DNA from: DATGLG01 sp035294245
Lineage (GTDB): Bacteria; Pseudomonadota; Alphaproteobacteria; JACZXZ01
Direction of reading: 5' to 3'
NCBI GenBank assembly: GCA_035294245.1
Contig: DATGLG010000012.1
Location: 124,001-188,000 of the forward strand
Length of the DNA: 64,000 nt
The position numbers and the translations under genes are program-made. Of the stretch, positions 51,325 to 59,918 are shown one piece after another. The notes under the pieces were generated by a model that saw only the letters and a program-made list of their open reading frames with translations, had not been told where the DNA came from and did not search any database. Within the stretch, counting starts at the first letter, position 1, and every line of letters begins with the position of its first letter.

Positions 51325-52395
51325 TTAGCATGGCGGCGGAGGAACGCCATCCCGTGCGGGCGAGGATTCGTGCTGTCGATGTCGGGCCAATCGTCGCTCC
51401 ACGGTGGCGACCACCGCCGCGAGCGGAATCGCCTCCATCGTCGTGCCGCCGAAATCCTGGGCACGCAGCACCGTGAGGTCCCCGATCAGGGGCGCGAACT
51501 TGGCCGGGTCCGTCGGACCAAAGAGACTGATGAGCGGGCAATCGGCGGCGGCGAGCATATGAGCGGTGCCGCAGTCGTTCGACACGGCGAAGGCCAAATG
51601 CCGGCCGAGGGCGACGGTGAATATTGGAGACGCGGCAAGCGGGTCCGGCGCCTGCAGGGGAAAGCAAGCGTCGGGAACCTCCGAGCTCAACCGCGCAAGC
51701 CAAGGGCGCTCATCGGGGCCGAGGAGAAAAACCGGCCGCAACGCCAGCGCGCGGCAGCGCCGCGCCAATTCGATATAGCGATCGAGCGGCCAGCATTTGT
51801 GCCGTCCGCCGGCGCCGGGGACAAGGCCGACGCAAGTCTCGCCCTCCGGCAGGGCGGCGCGGGCCGCCGCCTCGAAGGCCGCAGGCAGCTTGGACGCCGG
51901 CGTGAAGGTCAGCGGCGCGCCCGAGGCAGCGCGAATGAGATCGAGCATTTGGGCGATCATCGCCGGCGGCTTGCGATAGGGGCGCGCGGGCACGCGGTCG
52001 GAAAGCCGGAAATCCGCGGCACCGGAGACGAAAACCTCGTGGCGAATGCGCCGGAGCACGAGTGTCGTCGGCACGCGCCGCTGGGTGTCGATGACCAGAT
52101 CGAAGCGGCGTCCAGCGAGGGGGCGATGGAGAAGCTCCGCCAATCGCAGGCCGATCCCGGCGTCCTCGATGATCTCGTCGAGATAAGCGGCGACGAGCGG
52201 TCGGAGCGCCCCCGCATAAACCGTCTTGCCGATGCCGGCGAGCCAGGTGATGTGAGCCTGCGCCCAGGCGCCGCGCAAGGCGCGGAGGAACGGGATTTTC
52301 ATGAACCCGTCCCCCATCAGCTCCAGCCCGGAATAGACGAGAATGGTCCTGGGCGCGAAAGGACTCTTCGGCGTCATCGCGGCGTCGCCTCGCAT
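51325..52395 (-). CDS. Glycosyltransferase family 9 (heptosyltransferase-like) protein
   Basis: This 356-residue protein resembles ADP-heptose:LPS heptosyltransferases. The N-terminal domain has TILVYSGLELMGDGFMKIPFL and the C-terminal donor-binding domain VGLVPGAGGRHKCWPLDRY and LISLFGPTDPAKFAPL. The start ATG overlaps the permease stop by one base (TGATG), showing translational coupling to the transporter genes. A heptosyltransferase in a NitT/TauT-type transporter operon is unusual. It may be a sugar transferase for a modified metabolite, or the operon may be mosaic. The acceptor cannot be read. Confidence 0.82.
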   Translation of the reverse strand: MRGDAAMTPKSPFAPRTILVYSGLELMGDGFMKIPFLRALRGAWAQAHITWLAGIGKTVYAGALRPLVAAYLDEIIEDAGIGLRLAELLHRPLAGRRFDLVIDTQRRVPTTLVLRRIRHEVFVSGAADFRLSDRVPARPYRKPPAMIAQMLDLIRAASGAPLTFTPASKLPAAFEAAARAALPEGETCVGLVPGAGGRHKCWPLDRYIELARRCRALALRPVFLLGPDERPWLARLSSEVPDACFPLQAPDPLAASPIFTVALGRHLAFAVSNDCGTAHMLAAADCPLISLFGPTDPAKFAPLIGDLTVLRAQDFGGTTMEAIPLAAVVATVERRLARHRQHESSPARDGVPPPPC

Positions 52396-53249
52396 CAGCG
52401 ATTCTCGCGCGCGACGGCGCTTTCATGCCAGCGCCGCAGCACAAGATATTGCACCAACGTCAGCAGCAGGAATATGGCGACGCCGGCAACCGAGATGAGA
52501 AACAGCGCGGCAAACATGCGCGGAATGTTGAGCCGATAGCCGGACTCGAGGATGCGATAGGCAAGGCCCGATTCCGACCCGGCCGTGCCCGCGACGAACT
52601 CGGCGACCACCGCGCCGATGAGCGCTAAGCCGCCGCTGATCCGGAGCCCGGCAAGGAAATAGGGCATGGCATTGGGCAGGCGCAGCAGCCACAGCATCTG
52701 TCGCCGCGAGGCGCCGTAGAGCTGGAAGAGATCGAGAAGATTGTGATCGGCGCTGTTGAGCCCGAGGGTGGTGTTCGACACCACGGGGAAGAAGGCGACG
52801 ATCCACGCGCAGATGAGAAGGGCCGCCTCCGTGTCCTTAACCCAGATGATGATGAGCGGCGCGATCGCGACGATGGGCGTCACCTGGAGTATCACCGCAT
52901 AGGGGAACAGGCTCAGCTCGATCAGCCGCGACTGGGCGAAGAAGATTGCAAGGCCCAGCCCGCCGAGTGCGGCGCAGATGAAGGCGAGGATCGTCGTCTG
53001 CATCGTCACCCAGAGAGAGCCCGAAAGCGTTCCCCAATCCTTGATCAGCGTGTCGAGGATGAGGAGCGGACCAGGCAGGATGTAGGGGGGGATGCTCTCC
53101 AGCCGCACGAACGCCTCCCAAGCGGCGAGAAACAACAAGCCGAGCAGGAGCGGCGCGACGAGCCTCAGCAGGAACGAAGTCCGGGTGCCCTCCCGCGCCA
53201 CAGGGATCGCGGCTTCCGCCAGCGAATTTTGCCGAACCGCCATCGTCAC
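52395..53249 (-). CDS. NitT/TauT-type ABC transporter permease
   Basis: This 284-residue inner-membrane protein has six hydrophobic segments and the coupling loop LFQLYGASRRQMLWLLRL. It shows LSGSLWVTMQTTILAF, then VTPIVAIAPLIIIWV and IGAVVAEFVAGTAGS, as in SsuC/TauC/ThiX permeases. A second Met at residue 3 could be the start. It lies six bases downstream of the ATPase gene and overlaps the glycosyltransferase start. Substrate is probably a small organic ion or a pyrimidine. Confidence 0.92.
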   Translation of the reverse strand: MTMAVRQNSLAEAAIPVAREGTRTSFLLRLVAPLLLGLLFLAAWEAFVRLESIPPYILPGPLLILDTLIKDWGTLSGSLWVTMQTTILAFICAALGGLGLAIFFAQSRLIELSLFPYAVILQVTPIVAIAPLIIIWVKDTEAALLICAWIVAFFPVVSNTTLGLNSADHNLLDLFQLYGASRRQMLWLLRLPNAMPYFLAGLRISGGLALIGAVVAEFVAGTAGSESGLAYRILESGYRLNIPRMFAALFLISVAGVAIFLLLTLVQYLVLRRWHESAVARENR

Positions 53250-53254
53250 TCTCC

Positions 53255-54028
53255 TCAGGCGCCGCCCACGCTGCGCGCAAGCGCCGCGCTCACCCTCCGG
53301 CAGAACTCCCCGTAGCGCGGCGTGAGGCGAAACGCCTCCTCGCGCGGATAAGGCTCATCGATGCGAATCTCCTCCGTCACGCGGCCGGGCCGCGCCGAAA
53401 TCACCACGATGCGCTCGGAAAGATAAACGGATTCGTAGACGCTGTGGGTGACGAAAACGACCGTCAGGCGCTGCGACGACCACAGAGCGAGCAGGTCGCG
53501 GTTGAGCTTAAAGCGCGTCAATTCGTCGAGGGCGGCGAAGGGCTCGTCGAGCAAGAGGATTTCGGGGCGCGTGACGAGCGCGCGGGCGATGGAGGCGCGC
53601 ATCTTCATGCCGCCCGAAAGCTCGCGCGGATAGGCGCGCTCGAAGCCTTCGAGCCCTACCAACGCGATGGCTTCGCCAATCCGCACGGCGGCGGCGCGTC
53701 GGGATTCCCCACGGAGCCGCAAGGGCAGATAGACATTGTCGAACACCGTGGCCCAGGGCATGAGCGTCGGCTCCTGAAAAACGAAGCCGATATTGCGACG
53801 AGCGGCGTGGCGGCTCTCGTCGCCCGTCCATTCGATGCGCCCACCTGTGGCGCTGCCAAGCCCGGCGATCAGGCGAAGGATCGTGCTTTTCCCGCAGCCC
53901 GAAGGCCCGAGCAAAGTGAGAAATTCGCGCGCCTCGACGGCGAGGCTGATATCGCGCACCGCGACAACACCGTTCGCATAGGTCTTCGCGACGTTGGTAA
54001 GCGTGACGATCGGCGCTTCCGCCGGCAT
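53255..54028 (-). CDS. NitT/TauT-type ABC transporter ATP-binding protein
   Basis: This 257-residue ATPase has Walker A LGPSGCGKST, Q-loop FVFQEPTLMPWATV, signature ELSGGMKMRASIARAL and Walker B LLLDEPFAALDE. The switch His is in VFVTHSVYESVYLSER. The LSGGM form is common in this subfamily. It starts at the ATG at 54028. It lies 109 bases downstream of the binding-protein gene. It powers uptake with the permease and binding protein of the same set. Confidence 0.93.
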   Translation of the reverse strand: MPAEAPIVTLTNVAKTYANGVVAVRDISLAVEAREFLTLLGPSGCGKSTILRLIAGLGSATGGRIEWTGDESRHAARRNIGFVFQEPTLMPWATVFDNVYLPLRLRGESRRAAAVRIGEAIALVGLEGFERAYPRELSGGMKMRASIARALVTRPEILLLDEPFAALDELTRFKLNRDLLALWSSQRLTVVFVTHSVYESVYLSERIVVISARPGRVTEEIRIDEPYPREEAFRLTPRYGEFCRRVSAALARSVGGA

Positions 54029-54137
54029 GCCATACCTCGTTCGAACGACAGGCTTCCGAGAACCGACGCGCGAATGGGATAGATCGCTGGAAGACCGGCG
54101 GCAACTGCATCTGAGCGCAGATCGGGCCCGACGGCGC

Positions 54138-55175
54138 TTATTTCCCGGTCCTCATACCGAGCTTCTTGTTGACGAATCCGAAGTCGAACCCTTTCCGCCA
54201 ATCCATGTCCTTCGGATAGATGCCGGCATCCGCCATGATCTTGAAGAAGGCGGCGATGCGCGCCGGATTGAGCGCGCCGATCCCGTCCTTGCGGGCATCG
54301 CCGGAATCGACGATCCCATATTGCTTCATCTTGGCGATGCCGTTCGCGATGAGATCGTCGGTCATCTCCGGGTTCTCTTTCTTGATGAGCGCATTGGCCG
54401 GGCTCGGATCGCCGTAGAGATAGCTGTACCAGCCCTCGATGGTGGCGTCGACGAAGCGCTGCACCAGATCCGGGTTCTGCTTGATCAGCCTGGCCGAGGT
54501 GGTGACGAGATTGCCGTAGCTCGGCCAGCCGGCATCGGCGATGAGATGCACATCGACCTTGGCGCCGGCTTTCTCGAGAGTATAGGGCTCGCTCGTGACG
54601 TAGCCCTGCTGGATCGCGCTCTTGTCGGCGAGGAAGGGCGCCATCTGGAACGTATAGGGGCGGATCTGGCTGTCCTTGAGCCCGAACTTCGCCTTGAGGA
54701 AAAGCCACCATCCTTCACGGGTGTCGCTGGAGATGAGGATGGGCTTGCCTTTCATGTCGGCGAAGCCCTTGATGTGCGCCTCCGCATGGGAAATCAGAAC
54801 CGCCGGGTCCTTCTGGAAGAAGGCCGCCACCGTTACCATCGGGATGTCGTGCGCGACGAAGTTGAGGGCGACGGAGGTGTTCGACGAGATCGCGAAATCG
54901 AGCACACCTGCGGCGAGGAGCTGGGGATGGTTCACCTGCGGGCCGCCCTGGCGAATCTCGACGTCGAGCCCGTGCTTCGCATAGAGGCCGGTCGCCTTGG
55001 CCTGGTAGTAGCCGCCGTATTCGGCCTCGGCTTTCCAGTCGATGCCGAAGCGGATCTTGTCGAGCGCCGATGCGGGTCCGCTTGCGGCCATGGCGATGAG
55101 AAGCGTCACGGCCACCGTGACCGCGATCCGCGCCGCGGCTCCGCGCACCCGGCTCCTTGATGATTTCAGCAGCAC
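54138..55175 (-). CDS. ABC transporter substrate-binding protein, NMT1/ThiY-like
   Basis: This 345-residue periplasmic protein has a signal peptide starting at GTG 55175 (GGGGG four bases upstream; then RIAVTVAVTLLIAMAASGPASA). The mature part has IRFGIDWKAEAEYGGYYQAK, GGPQVNHPQLLAAG and FAISSNTSVAL, typical of the ThiY/NMT1 family for pyrimidine or sulfonate uptake. The TTG at 55208 would add 11 residues and is less likely. No TPP riboswitch precedes this set, unlike thiC, which argues against HMP uptake. It is the first transporter gene, 48 bases after the creatininase gene. Confidence 0.9.
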   Translation of the reverse strand: MLLKSSRSRVRGAAARIAVTVAVTLLIAMAASGPASALDKIRFGIDWKAEAEYGGYYQAKATGLYAKHGLDVEIRQGGPQVNHPQLLAAGVLDFAISSNTSVALNFVAHDIPMVTVAAFFQKDPAVLISHAEAHIKGFADMKGKPILISSDTREGWWLFLKAKFGLKDSQIRPYTFQMAPFLADKSAIQQGYVTSEPYTLEKAGAKVDVHLIADAGWPSYGNLVTTSARLIKQNPDLVQRFVDATIEGWYSYLYGDPSPANALIKKENPEMTDDLIANGIAKMKQYGIVDSGDARKDGIGALNPARIAAFFKIMADAGIYPKDMDWRKGFDFGFVNKKLGMRTGK

Positions 55176-55223
55176 GCAACCCCCTTTTTGTTTTGCGTGA
55201 AGCACCAAATGCCGCCCATTGCT

Positions 55224-56021
55224 TCAGGCCCTGTCCTTGAGAACATCCAACGGCATCCGGCTTGCTTCCTCGAGAATGGCGCGAAAGCTCTGCGCCGCCT
55301 GCTCGATCAGCTCGCGGCCGCGCGCGGCGCTCGCCTGGGTGGCGTCGCCGCAGGCGCCGGCGGCGTTCAGGTCCTGGGTCAGCCAGCTGAAGGGCACGCG
55401 CCCATGCGCTTGCACATGCGCATAGTCCTTGGCCAGCCTGAGCGAGGCTGGCATGAAATTTCCGATTTTCTCCACGCGCACGAGATCGGGGCGCAAATGG
55501 AGCATCATCGAGGTCTCGATGGCGCCGCCATGGATGCCGTGCTTGATCTCGCTCTCCTCGAACATCCCGCTCGCGTCGACCAGCCGGTAGGCGTTGACTT
55601 GCACCACGAGCATCTTGTGCCGGATGCGCAATTGCCGCCCCACGATATCGAGGAGCTGCGGCTGCCCGCCATGGCTGTTGAAGAGAACGAGCTTCCGGAG
55701 CCCCGCTTTTGCAACCCCGTCGCCCACTTCGCTCCATAGCCGAATGACAGTCTCCGGCGAGAGGGAGAGCGTGCCGGCGAAGTCGCCGTGCTCGTCGCTG
55801 CGCCCGATGGGAAGCGCCGGCAGAACGGTGACGGGAAATGACGGCGGCAAAAGCTCCAGCGTGCGCTTCAGGATGCCGTCGTTGAGGATCGCGTCGACGG
55901 CGAGGGGAAGATGCGGGCCGTGCTGCTCGATCGCCGCGACCGGCAGCACGGCGACGACGCGCGCCGCGTCCAGCCCGGCGAAATCCTCGGTGGTCATGTC
56001 CTGCCAGAAACGTCGCAGCAT
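55224..56021 (-). CDS. Creatininase-family amidohydrolase
   Basis: This 265-residue protein has the metal-binding signature LPVAAIEQHGPHLPLAVD, then FNSHGGQPQLLD and GAIETSMMLHLRPD. These supply the Glu, His, Asp and second His of creatininase and of MftE/ArfB relatives. It hydrolyses a cyclic amide or formamide-like bond. It lies 14 bases after the cyclophilin-like gene and 48 before the binding-protein gene, so it likely acts on the imported compound. Creatinine itself is only one option. Confidence 0.9.
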   Translation of the reverse strand: MLRRFWQDMTTEDFAGLDAARVVAVLPVAAIEQHGPHLPLAVDAILNDGILKRTLELLPPSFPVTVLPALPIGRSDEHGDFAGTLSLSPETVIRLWSEVGDGVAKAGLRKLVLFNSHGGQPQLLDIVGRQLRIRHKMLVVQVNAYRLVDASGMFEESEIKHGIHGGAIETSMMLHLRPDLVRVEKIGNFMPASLRLAKDYAHVQAHGRVPFSWLTQDLNAAGACGDATQASAARGRELIEQAAQSFRAILEEASRMPLDVLKDRA

Positions 56022-56035
56022 CGGCGTTTCCGTTC

Positions 56036-56410
56036 CTAATCGAAGCGCTCGACCTTGATCGGATCGCCGTCGCGGACGGCGGCGAGAATGCGAACGTCCT
56101 CCACCGCGCGACCCCAGATATTGGTGGGGGCGGCCAGGCGGATCTCGTCGCCGCGGGAGATCGGCGTGCGGCCGAAGCCGATCGCGATCGAATCGCCCTC
56201 GACCCAGAAGGCGAGCTCGCCGGGCTTGACGACGGCGCGGGCGTCCTTCTCGCGGCTGACCGATACCGGGGTCGAGAAATACACCTCCTCGCCCCAGCGC
56301 TGGGCGCGCGAGGCGAACGGCGCCTTGGCATAGATCGCCGCCGCGGTCGGCGTGTCGAGAAGCTCAGCCGTCACCGCGAACTTGCCGATCGTGAGCTTGA
56401 GCTTGCGCAC
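56036..56410 (-). CDS. Cyclophilin-like fold protein (TM1367/DUF3830-like)
   Basis: This 124-residue small protein matches the pattern of the cyclophilin-like TM1367 family: FAVTAELLDTPTAAAIYAKA at the N-terminus, then WGEEVYFSTPVSVS, ELAFWVEGDSIAIGFGRTPIS and NIWGRAVEDVRILA. Such proteins bind small molecules or act in catabolic operons beside amidohydrolases; peptidyl-prolyl isomerase residues are not conserved. It is the first gene of the minus-strand set that includes creatininase and the transporter, with its ATG at 56410 after GGGAGGGAG. Confidence 0.8.
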   Translation of the reverse strand: MRKLKLTIGKFAVTAELLDTPTAAAIYAKAPFASRAQRWGEEVYFSTPVSVSREKDARAVVKPGELAFWVEGDSIAIGFGRTPISRGDEIRLAAPTNIWGRAVEDVRILAAVRDGDPIKVERFD

Positions 56411-56656
56411 CGTCTCCCTCCCTTTCGCTGGCGCGAAGTGTAGCTGTGCGCCAAGCAGGCCTCAACTAATGGTGTTCGATGGTGTTCGATGGTCAAGCGA
56501 AGGCTTTCCCTCGTGTTTTCGCGAGTCCGGGACAATTCCGTGCGGCCGCGGATGGCGCCATTCCGACTTTAAGATATTTGACCGGGCTCGGGGGAACACG
56601 CAAAATCCCAGTTAATATCATGTGCTGTCCGCAGCTTCATCGACGGGGGAAATGCG
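56411..56656. promoter_or_regulatory. Divergent promoter region with a short tandem repeat
   Basis: This 246-base gap lies between the minus-strand catabolic set and the plus-strand two-component genes. It holds two directly repeated copies of GGTGTTCGAT at 56471-56490 and a fairly AT-rich stretch near 56570-56640. No further structure was recognised. Confidence 0.35.
56471..56490. repeat. Tandem 10-base direct repeat
   Basis: GGTGTTCGAT occurs twice in a row, followed by GGTCAAGCGA as a partial third copy. It may be replication slippage or a direct-repeat regulator-binding site for the divergent genes. Confidence 0.5.
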
Positions 56657-57334
56657 ATGCGGCTTCTCCTTGCAGAAGACAATCACCAGCTCGCCGACTT
56701 CCTCAAGGCCAGCCTTGGCGAGGCGGGCTTCGCCGTGGACATCGCGGAGACGGCCGCGGGCGCGCGGTCTGCGCTGTCGGGGAGCCATTACGACGTCCTG
56801 GTCGTCGACCTCGGCCTCCCCGACGCCGACGGCATCACCATCATCGAATCCCTGCGCGCGCGGGGTGATGCGACGCCGGCGATGATCCTGACGGCGCGGG
56901 ACGGGCTGCGGGACCGCGTCGACGGCCTCAATTCGGGAGCCGATGACTACCTCGCCAAGCCCTTCGCCACCGAGGAGCTGGTGGCGCGGCTGCGGGCGCT
57001 GCTGCGGCGGCCGGGAAGCGCGCTCGGCCAGGAGCTCTCGGCGAGCAACCTGACGCTCGACACCCGGACGGGCGAGGTGCAGGTCGACGGCACCTCGGTC
57101 TCGCTCTCCCGCCGCGAGATCGGGCTGCTCGAGCTTCTGCTGCGCCGCGCCGGCCGCGTCGTCCCCAAGCAGGCGATCGAGTCGAGCCTCTACGGCATGG
57201 ACGAGGAGGTTGCCTCCAACACCGTGGAGGTCCTGGTCCATCGCCTGCGCAAGCGTCTCGCCCATCTGGGCGCCAAGGTCAATGTCGTCACCTTGCGCGG
57301 TATTGGATACGTGCTCACGGATCAGACGGATTGA
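56657..57334 (+). CDS. OmpR-family response regulator (QseB/TctD-like)
   Basis: This 225-residue response regulator has a receiver with MRLLLAEDNHQLADFL, phospho-acceptor Asp51 in VVDLGLPDADG and Lys in YLAKPFATEEL. The winged-helix DNA-binding domain shows LSRREIGLLELLLRR and VNVVTLRGIGYVLTD. The ATG at 56657 follows an AGGG-type site. Its stop overlaps the kinase TTG start by four bases (TTGA). With the kinase it forms a complete two-component system. TctD/QseB-like systems answer to tricarboxylates or other small acids. Confidence 0.93.
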   Translation: MRLLLAEDNHQLADFLKASLGEAGFAVDIAETAAGARSALSGSHYDVLVVDLGLPDADGITIIESLRARGDATPAMILTARDGLRDRVDGLNSGADDYLAKPFATEELVARLRALLRRPGSALGQELSASNLTLDTRTGEVQVDGTSVSLSRREIGLLELLLRRAGRVVPKQAIESSLYGMDEEVASNTVEVLVHRLRKRLAHLGAKVNVVTLRGIGYVLTDQTD

Positions 57335-58797
57335 AGGCGCAGCACCCCTCGATCCTTCGCGTCCTCGGCTGGCGTCTCTCGCTGGTCAGCCTGCTCTTCG
57401 CCGCGCTCATCGTCGGCCTGCTCCAGTCGAAGCTCCAGACGGCCGCGCGCGGGCTCTTCCACCAGGCGCTCGTGGCCGAGGGGCGGAGTGTCTTGACGCG
57501 CCTGCGCGTGACGGACGGCAAGCTCAGCTTCCCCGAGCCCGACATCGCCGAGGAGATCGTCAATATCATGCATTACCGGGTCTTCGACGGCACCGGGAAG
57601 CTGCTCTACGCCTCACCGAACCTGCTCGCCGACGTGCCCGGCCGCACGGAGCTGCCGGCCGCGCTCCTGACCGCCGCGAGCGGCTATTCCGGCGACGTGA
57701 GGTTCTTCGCCCTCGACCCGCCTTTCTCCAAGGACCGCTTTATCGGGGTCAGCCTCAAGGCGACGGTGGGTGGCCGGCCCGCCGTCGTGGAAGTGTTCAT
57801 GGATCTCGACCAGCGCGGCGTGCTGCTCGACGACCTCGTCCAGGAGTTCTTCCTGCATGTCGGCTGGCTGATCATTCCCTTCGTCGCCCTTCTGCTCCTC
57901 GTCAATCTCTTAACCATATGGATGGGGTTGCGGCCTTTGACCGAGGTGTCGCGAATGGCCTCGGAGATCGGCCCCGAGACCACCGGGCGGCGCCTTCCCG
58001 AGAAGGGGCAGCCGCGGGAGATCCTTCCCCTCATCCGCAGCGTCAACCGCGCACTCGAGCGCCTCGACAAGGGCTTCCAGGTGCAGCGGCAATTCACCGC
58101 CGATGCGGCCCATGAGCTGCGCACGCCCCTTGCCGTCCTGAGCGCCCATCTCGAGACCCTCGGCGAGGGCACGGCCGTGGCGGCACTCCGGCGCGAGGTC
58201 GCGGGGATGACCCGCCTCGTCGGGCAGCTCCTGCGCATCGCCCAGCTCGACGCCCTGGCGACGCCGCCGGCCGAGCAGGTCGACCTCCACGCCATCGCCG
58301 TCGACGCCGCCTCGGCGCTGGCGCCGCTTGCCCTCAAGCAGGGCAAGTCGATTGCGGTGAGCGGCGTCGAGCATCCTCTCTGGGTTCGTGGCGACATCGA
58401 GGCTCTCACCCAGGCCATCCGCAATCTCATCGAGAACGCCCTGATCCATACGCCGAGAGGGACGACGGTCGAGCTCGAGCTCGGCGAGGATCGCACCCTG
58501 CGCGTCTCCGACGCCGGGCCCGGCGTGCCGCCGGAAAACCGCGACAAGATCTTTCAACGCTTCTGGCGCGCCGATCGCCGCGAGGGAGGTGCCGGGCTGG
58601 GCCTCGCGATCGTGGCCAAGGTCGCCGAGACCCATGGCGGCAGCGTCCATGTGGAGGAGTCGCATTTCGGCGGCGCCTCCTTCGTCCTGACCCTGCCGGC
58701 GCCCGAAGAGGCGGCGGAATCCACCGCTGCGGAGGGCCATCGCGACACCCCGCGCCGGCCGGGGGCCAAGAACGGCACGAAGGAGAAGGCGGCCTGA
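57331..58797 (+). CDS. Sensor histidine kinase (TctE/QseC-like)
   Basis: This 488-residue kinase starts at TTG 57331, overlapping the regulator stop. It has two membrane helices (VSLLFAALIVGLLQ near residue 20 and GWLIIPFVALLLLVNLLTIW near 180) enclosing a periplasmic sensor of about 140 residues. A HAMP-like segment follows. The dimerisation helix carries His261 in FTADAAHELRTPLAVL. The ATPase has the N-box NLIENALIHTP, G1 SDAGPGVPP and G2 GGAGLGLAIVAK. The end overlaps the next gene by one base (TGATG), so the PLP enzyme may be co-expressed. Confidence 0.93.
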   Translation: MKAQHPSILRVLGWRLSLVSLLFAALIVGLLQSKLQTAARGLFHQALVAEGRSVLTRLRVTDGKLSFPEPDIAEEIVNIMHYRVFDGTGKLLYASPNLLADVPGRTELPAALLTAASGYSGDVRFFALDPPFSKDRFIGVSLKATVGGRPAVVEVFMDLDQRGVLLDDLVQEFFLHVGWLIIPFVALLLLVNLLTIWMGLRPLTEVSRMASEIGPETTGRRLPEKGQPREILPLIRSVNRALERLDKGFQVQRQFTADAAHELRTPLAVLSAHLETLGEGTAVAALRREVAGMTRLVGQLLRIAQLDALATPPAEQVDLHAIAVDAASALAPLALKQGKSIAVSGVEHPLWVRGDIEALTQAIRNLIENALIHTPRGTTVELELGEDRTLRVSDAGPGVPPENRDKIFQRFWRADRREGGAGLGLAIVAKVAETHGGSVHVEESHFGGASFVLTLPAPEEAAESTAAEGHRDTPRRPGAKNGTKEKAA

Positions 58798-59918
58798 TGA
58801 CGCCCCGCCCGCCGGCCGAGATCGGCATGCCCCTCGCGGATGTCGAGACGCCGGCCCTTCTCATCGACCTCGACGCTTTCGAGCGCAATCTGCGCAAGCT
58901 CGCCGAGCGGGCCCGCACCATGGGGGTGCGCCTGCGCCCCCATGCCAAGACCCATAAATCGGCGCCGGTGGCGCGTCGGCAGATGGCCTTGGGCGCGGTG
59001 GGGGTGTGTTGCCAGAAGGCGAGCGAGGCCGAGGCCCTGGTCCAGGGCGGGATCGGCGACGTCCTCGTCAGCAACGAGATCGTCGACCGGCGCAAGCTGG
59101 CCCGCCTCGCCGCCCTCGCGCGGGAGGCGAGGATCGGGCTCTGCGTCGATGACGAGGCGAATGTCGGCCTGCTCAGCGAGGCGGCGCAGAGCTTCGGCAT
59201 CACCTTCGACGTGCTGGTCGAGATCAATGTCGGTGCCAATCGCTGCGGCGTCGAGCCCGGCGCGCCGGCCCTCGCCCTTGCCCAAAAGATCGCCCGCTCC
59301 CATGGCCTGCGCTTCCGCGGCCTTCAGGCCTATCACGGCTCGGCGCAGCACATCCGCGCCTTCGAGGCGCGGCGGGAGGCCATTGCCGGCGCCGTCGAGA
59401 AGGCGCAGGCCACCGCCGAGCTTCTGGCGCGCCACGGCCTGCCCTGCGAGGATGTGACGGGTGCTGGGACCGGAAGCTATGCTTTCGAGGGGCGGAGCGG
59501 GGTCTATACCGAGCTCCAGGCCGGCTCCTATGCCTTCATGGATGCGGATTACGCGCGCAATCTCGACGAAGCCGGCCGGCCCGTGCAGGAGTTCGAGCAC
59601 AGCCTCTTCGTCTATGCGACGGTGATGAGCAAGCCCGCCGCCGACCGCGCGGTCCTTGATGCCGGCCTCAAGGCCTTCAGCCTCGATTCCGGACTGCCGC
59701 GCCTCGCCGACCGGGCGGATGTCGAATATGTCGGCGCCGCCGACGAGCACGGAAAATTGCGATTATTGGAAACCAATCGGTCCCTTGCAATCGGCGACAA
59801 GCTGCGGCTGATCCCCGGCCATTGCGATCCGACGGTCAATCTGTATGACTGGTATGTCGGCTATCGCGACGATCGGGTCGAAGCCCTGTGGCCGATTCAT
59901 CGCGGCCCGGGCTATTGA
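58797..59918 (+). CDS. DSD1/D-threonine-aldolase-like PLP enzyme
   Basis: This 373-residue alanine-racemase-fold enzyme has the PLP region LRPHAKTHKSAPVAR (Schiff-base Lys), then EINVGANRCGVEPG, FRGLQAYHGSAQHI and the metal-binding tail LIPGHCDPTVNLYD. The family includes D-threonine aldolase, D-serine dehydratase and 3-hydroxy-D-aspartate aldolase (BhcC). The ATG at 58797 overlaps the kinase stop by one base. Its end overlaps the next opposite-strand gene by seven bases. The rest of a hydroxyaspartate cycle is not in the window, so the substrate remains open. Confidence 0.88.
   Translation: MTPRPPAEIGMPLADVETPALLIDLDAFERNLRKLAERARTMGVRLRPHAKTHKSAPVARRQMALGAVGVCCQKASEAEALVQGGIGDVLVSNEIVDRRKLARLAALAREARIGLCVDDEANVGLLSEAAQSFGITFDVLVEINVGANRCGVEPGAPALALAQKIARSHGLRFRGLQAYHGSAQHIRAFEARREAIAGAVEKAQATAELLARHGLPCEDVTGAGTGSYAFEGRSGVYTELQAGSYAFMDADYARNLDEAGRPVQEFEHSLFVYATVMSKPAADRAVLDAGLKAFSLDSGLPRLADRADVEYVGAADEHGKLRLLETNRSLAIGDKLRLIPGHCDPTVNLYDWYVGYRDDRVEALWPIHRGPGY

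Noticed and set aside
52395..55175. Thiamine precursor transporter (ThiXYZ)
   Set aside because: Binding protein resembles ThiY, but no TPP riboswitch precedes the genes although thiC here has one.
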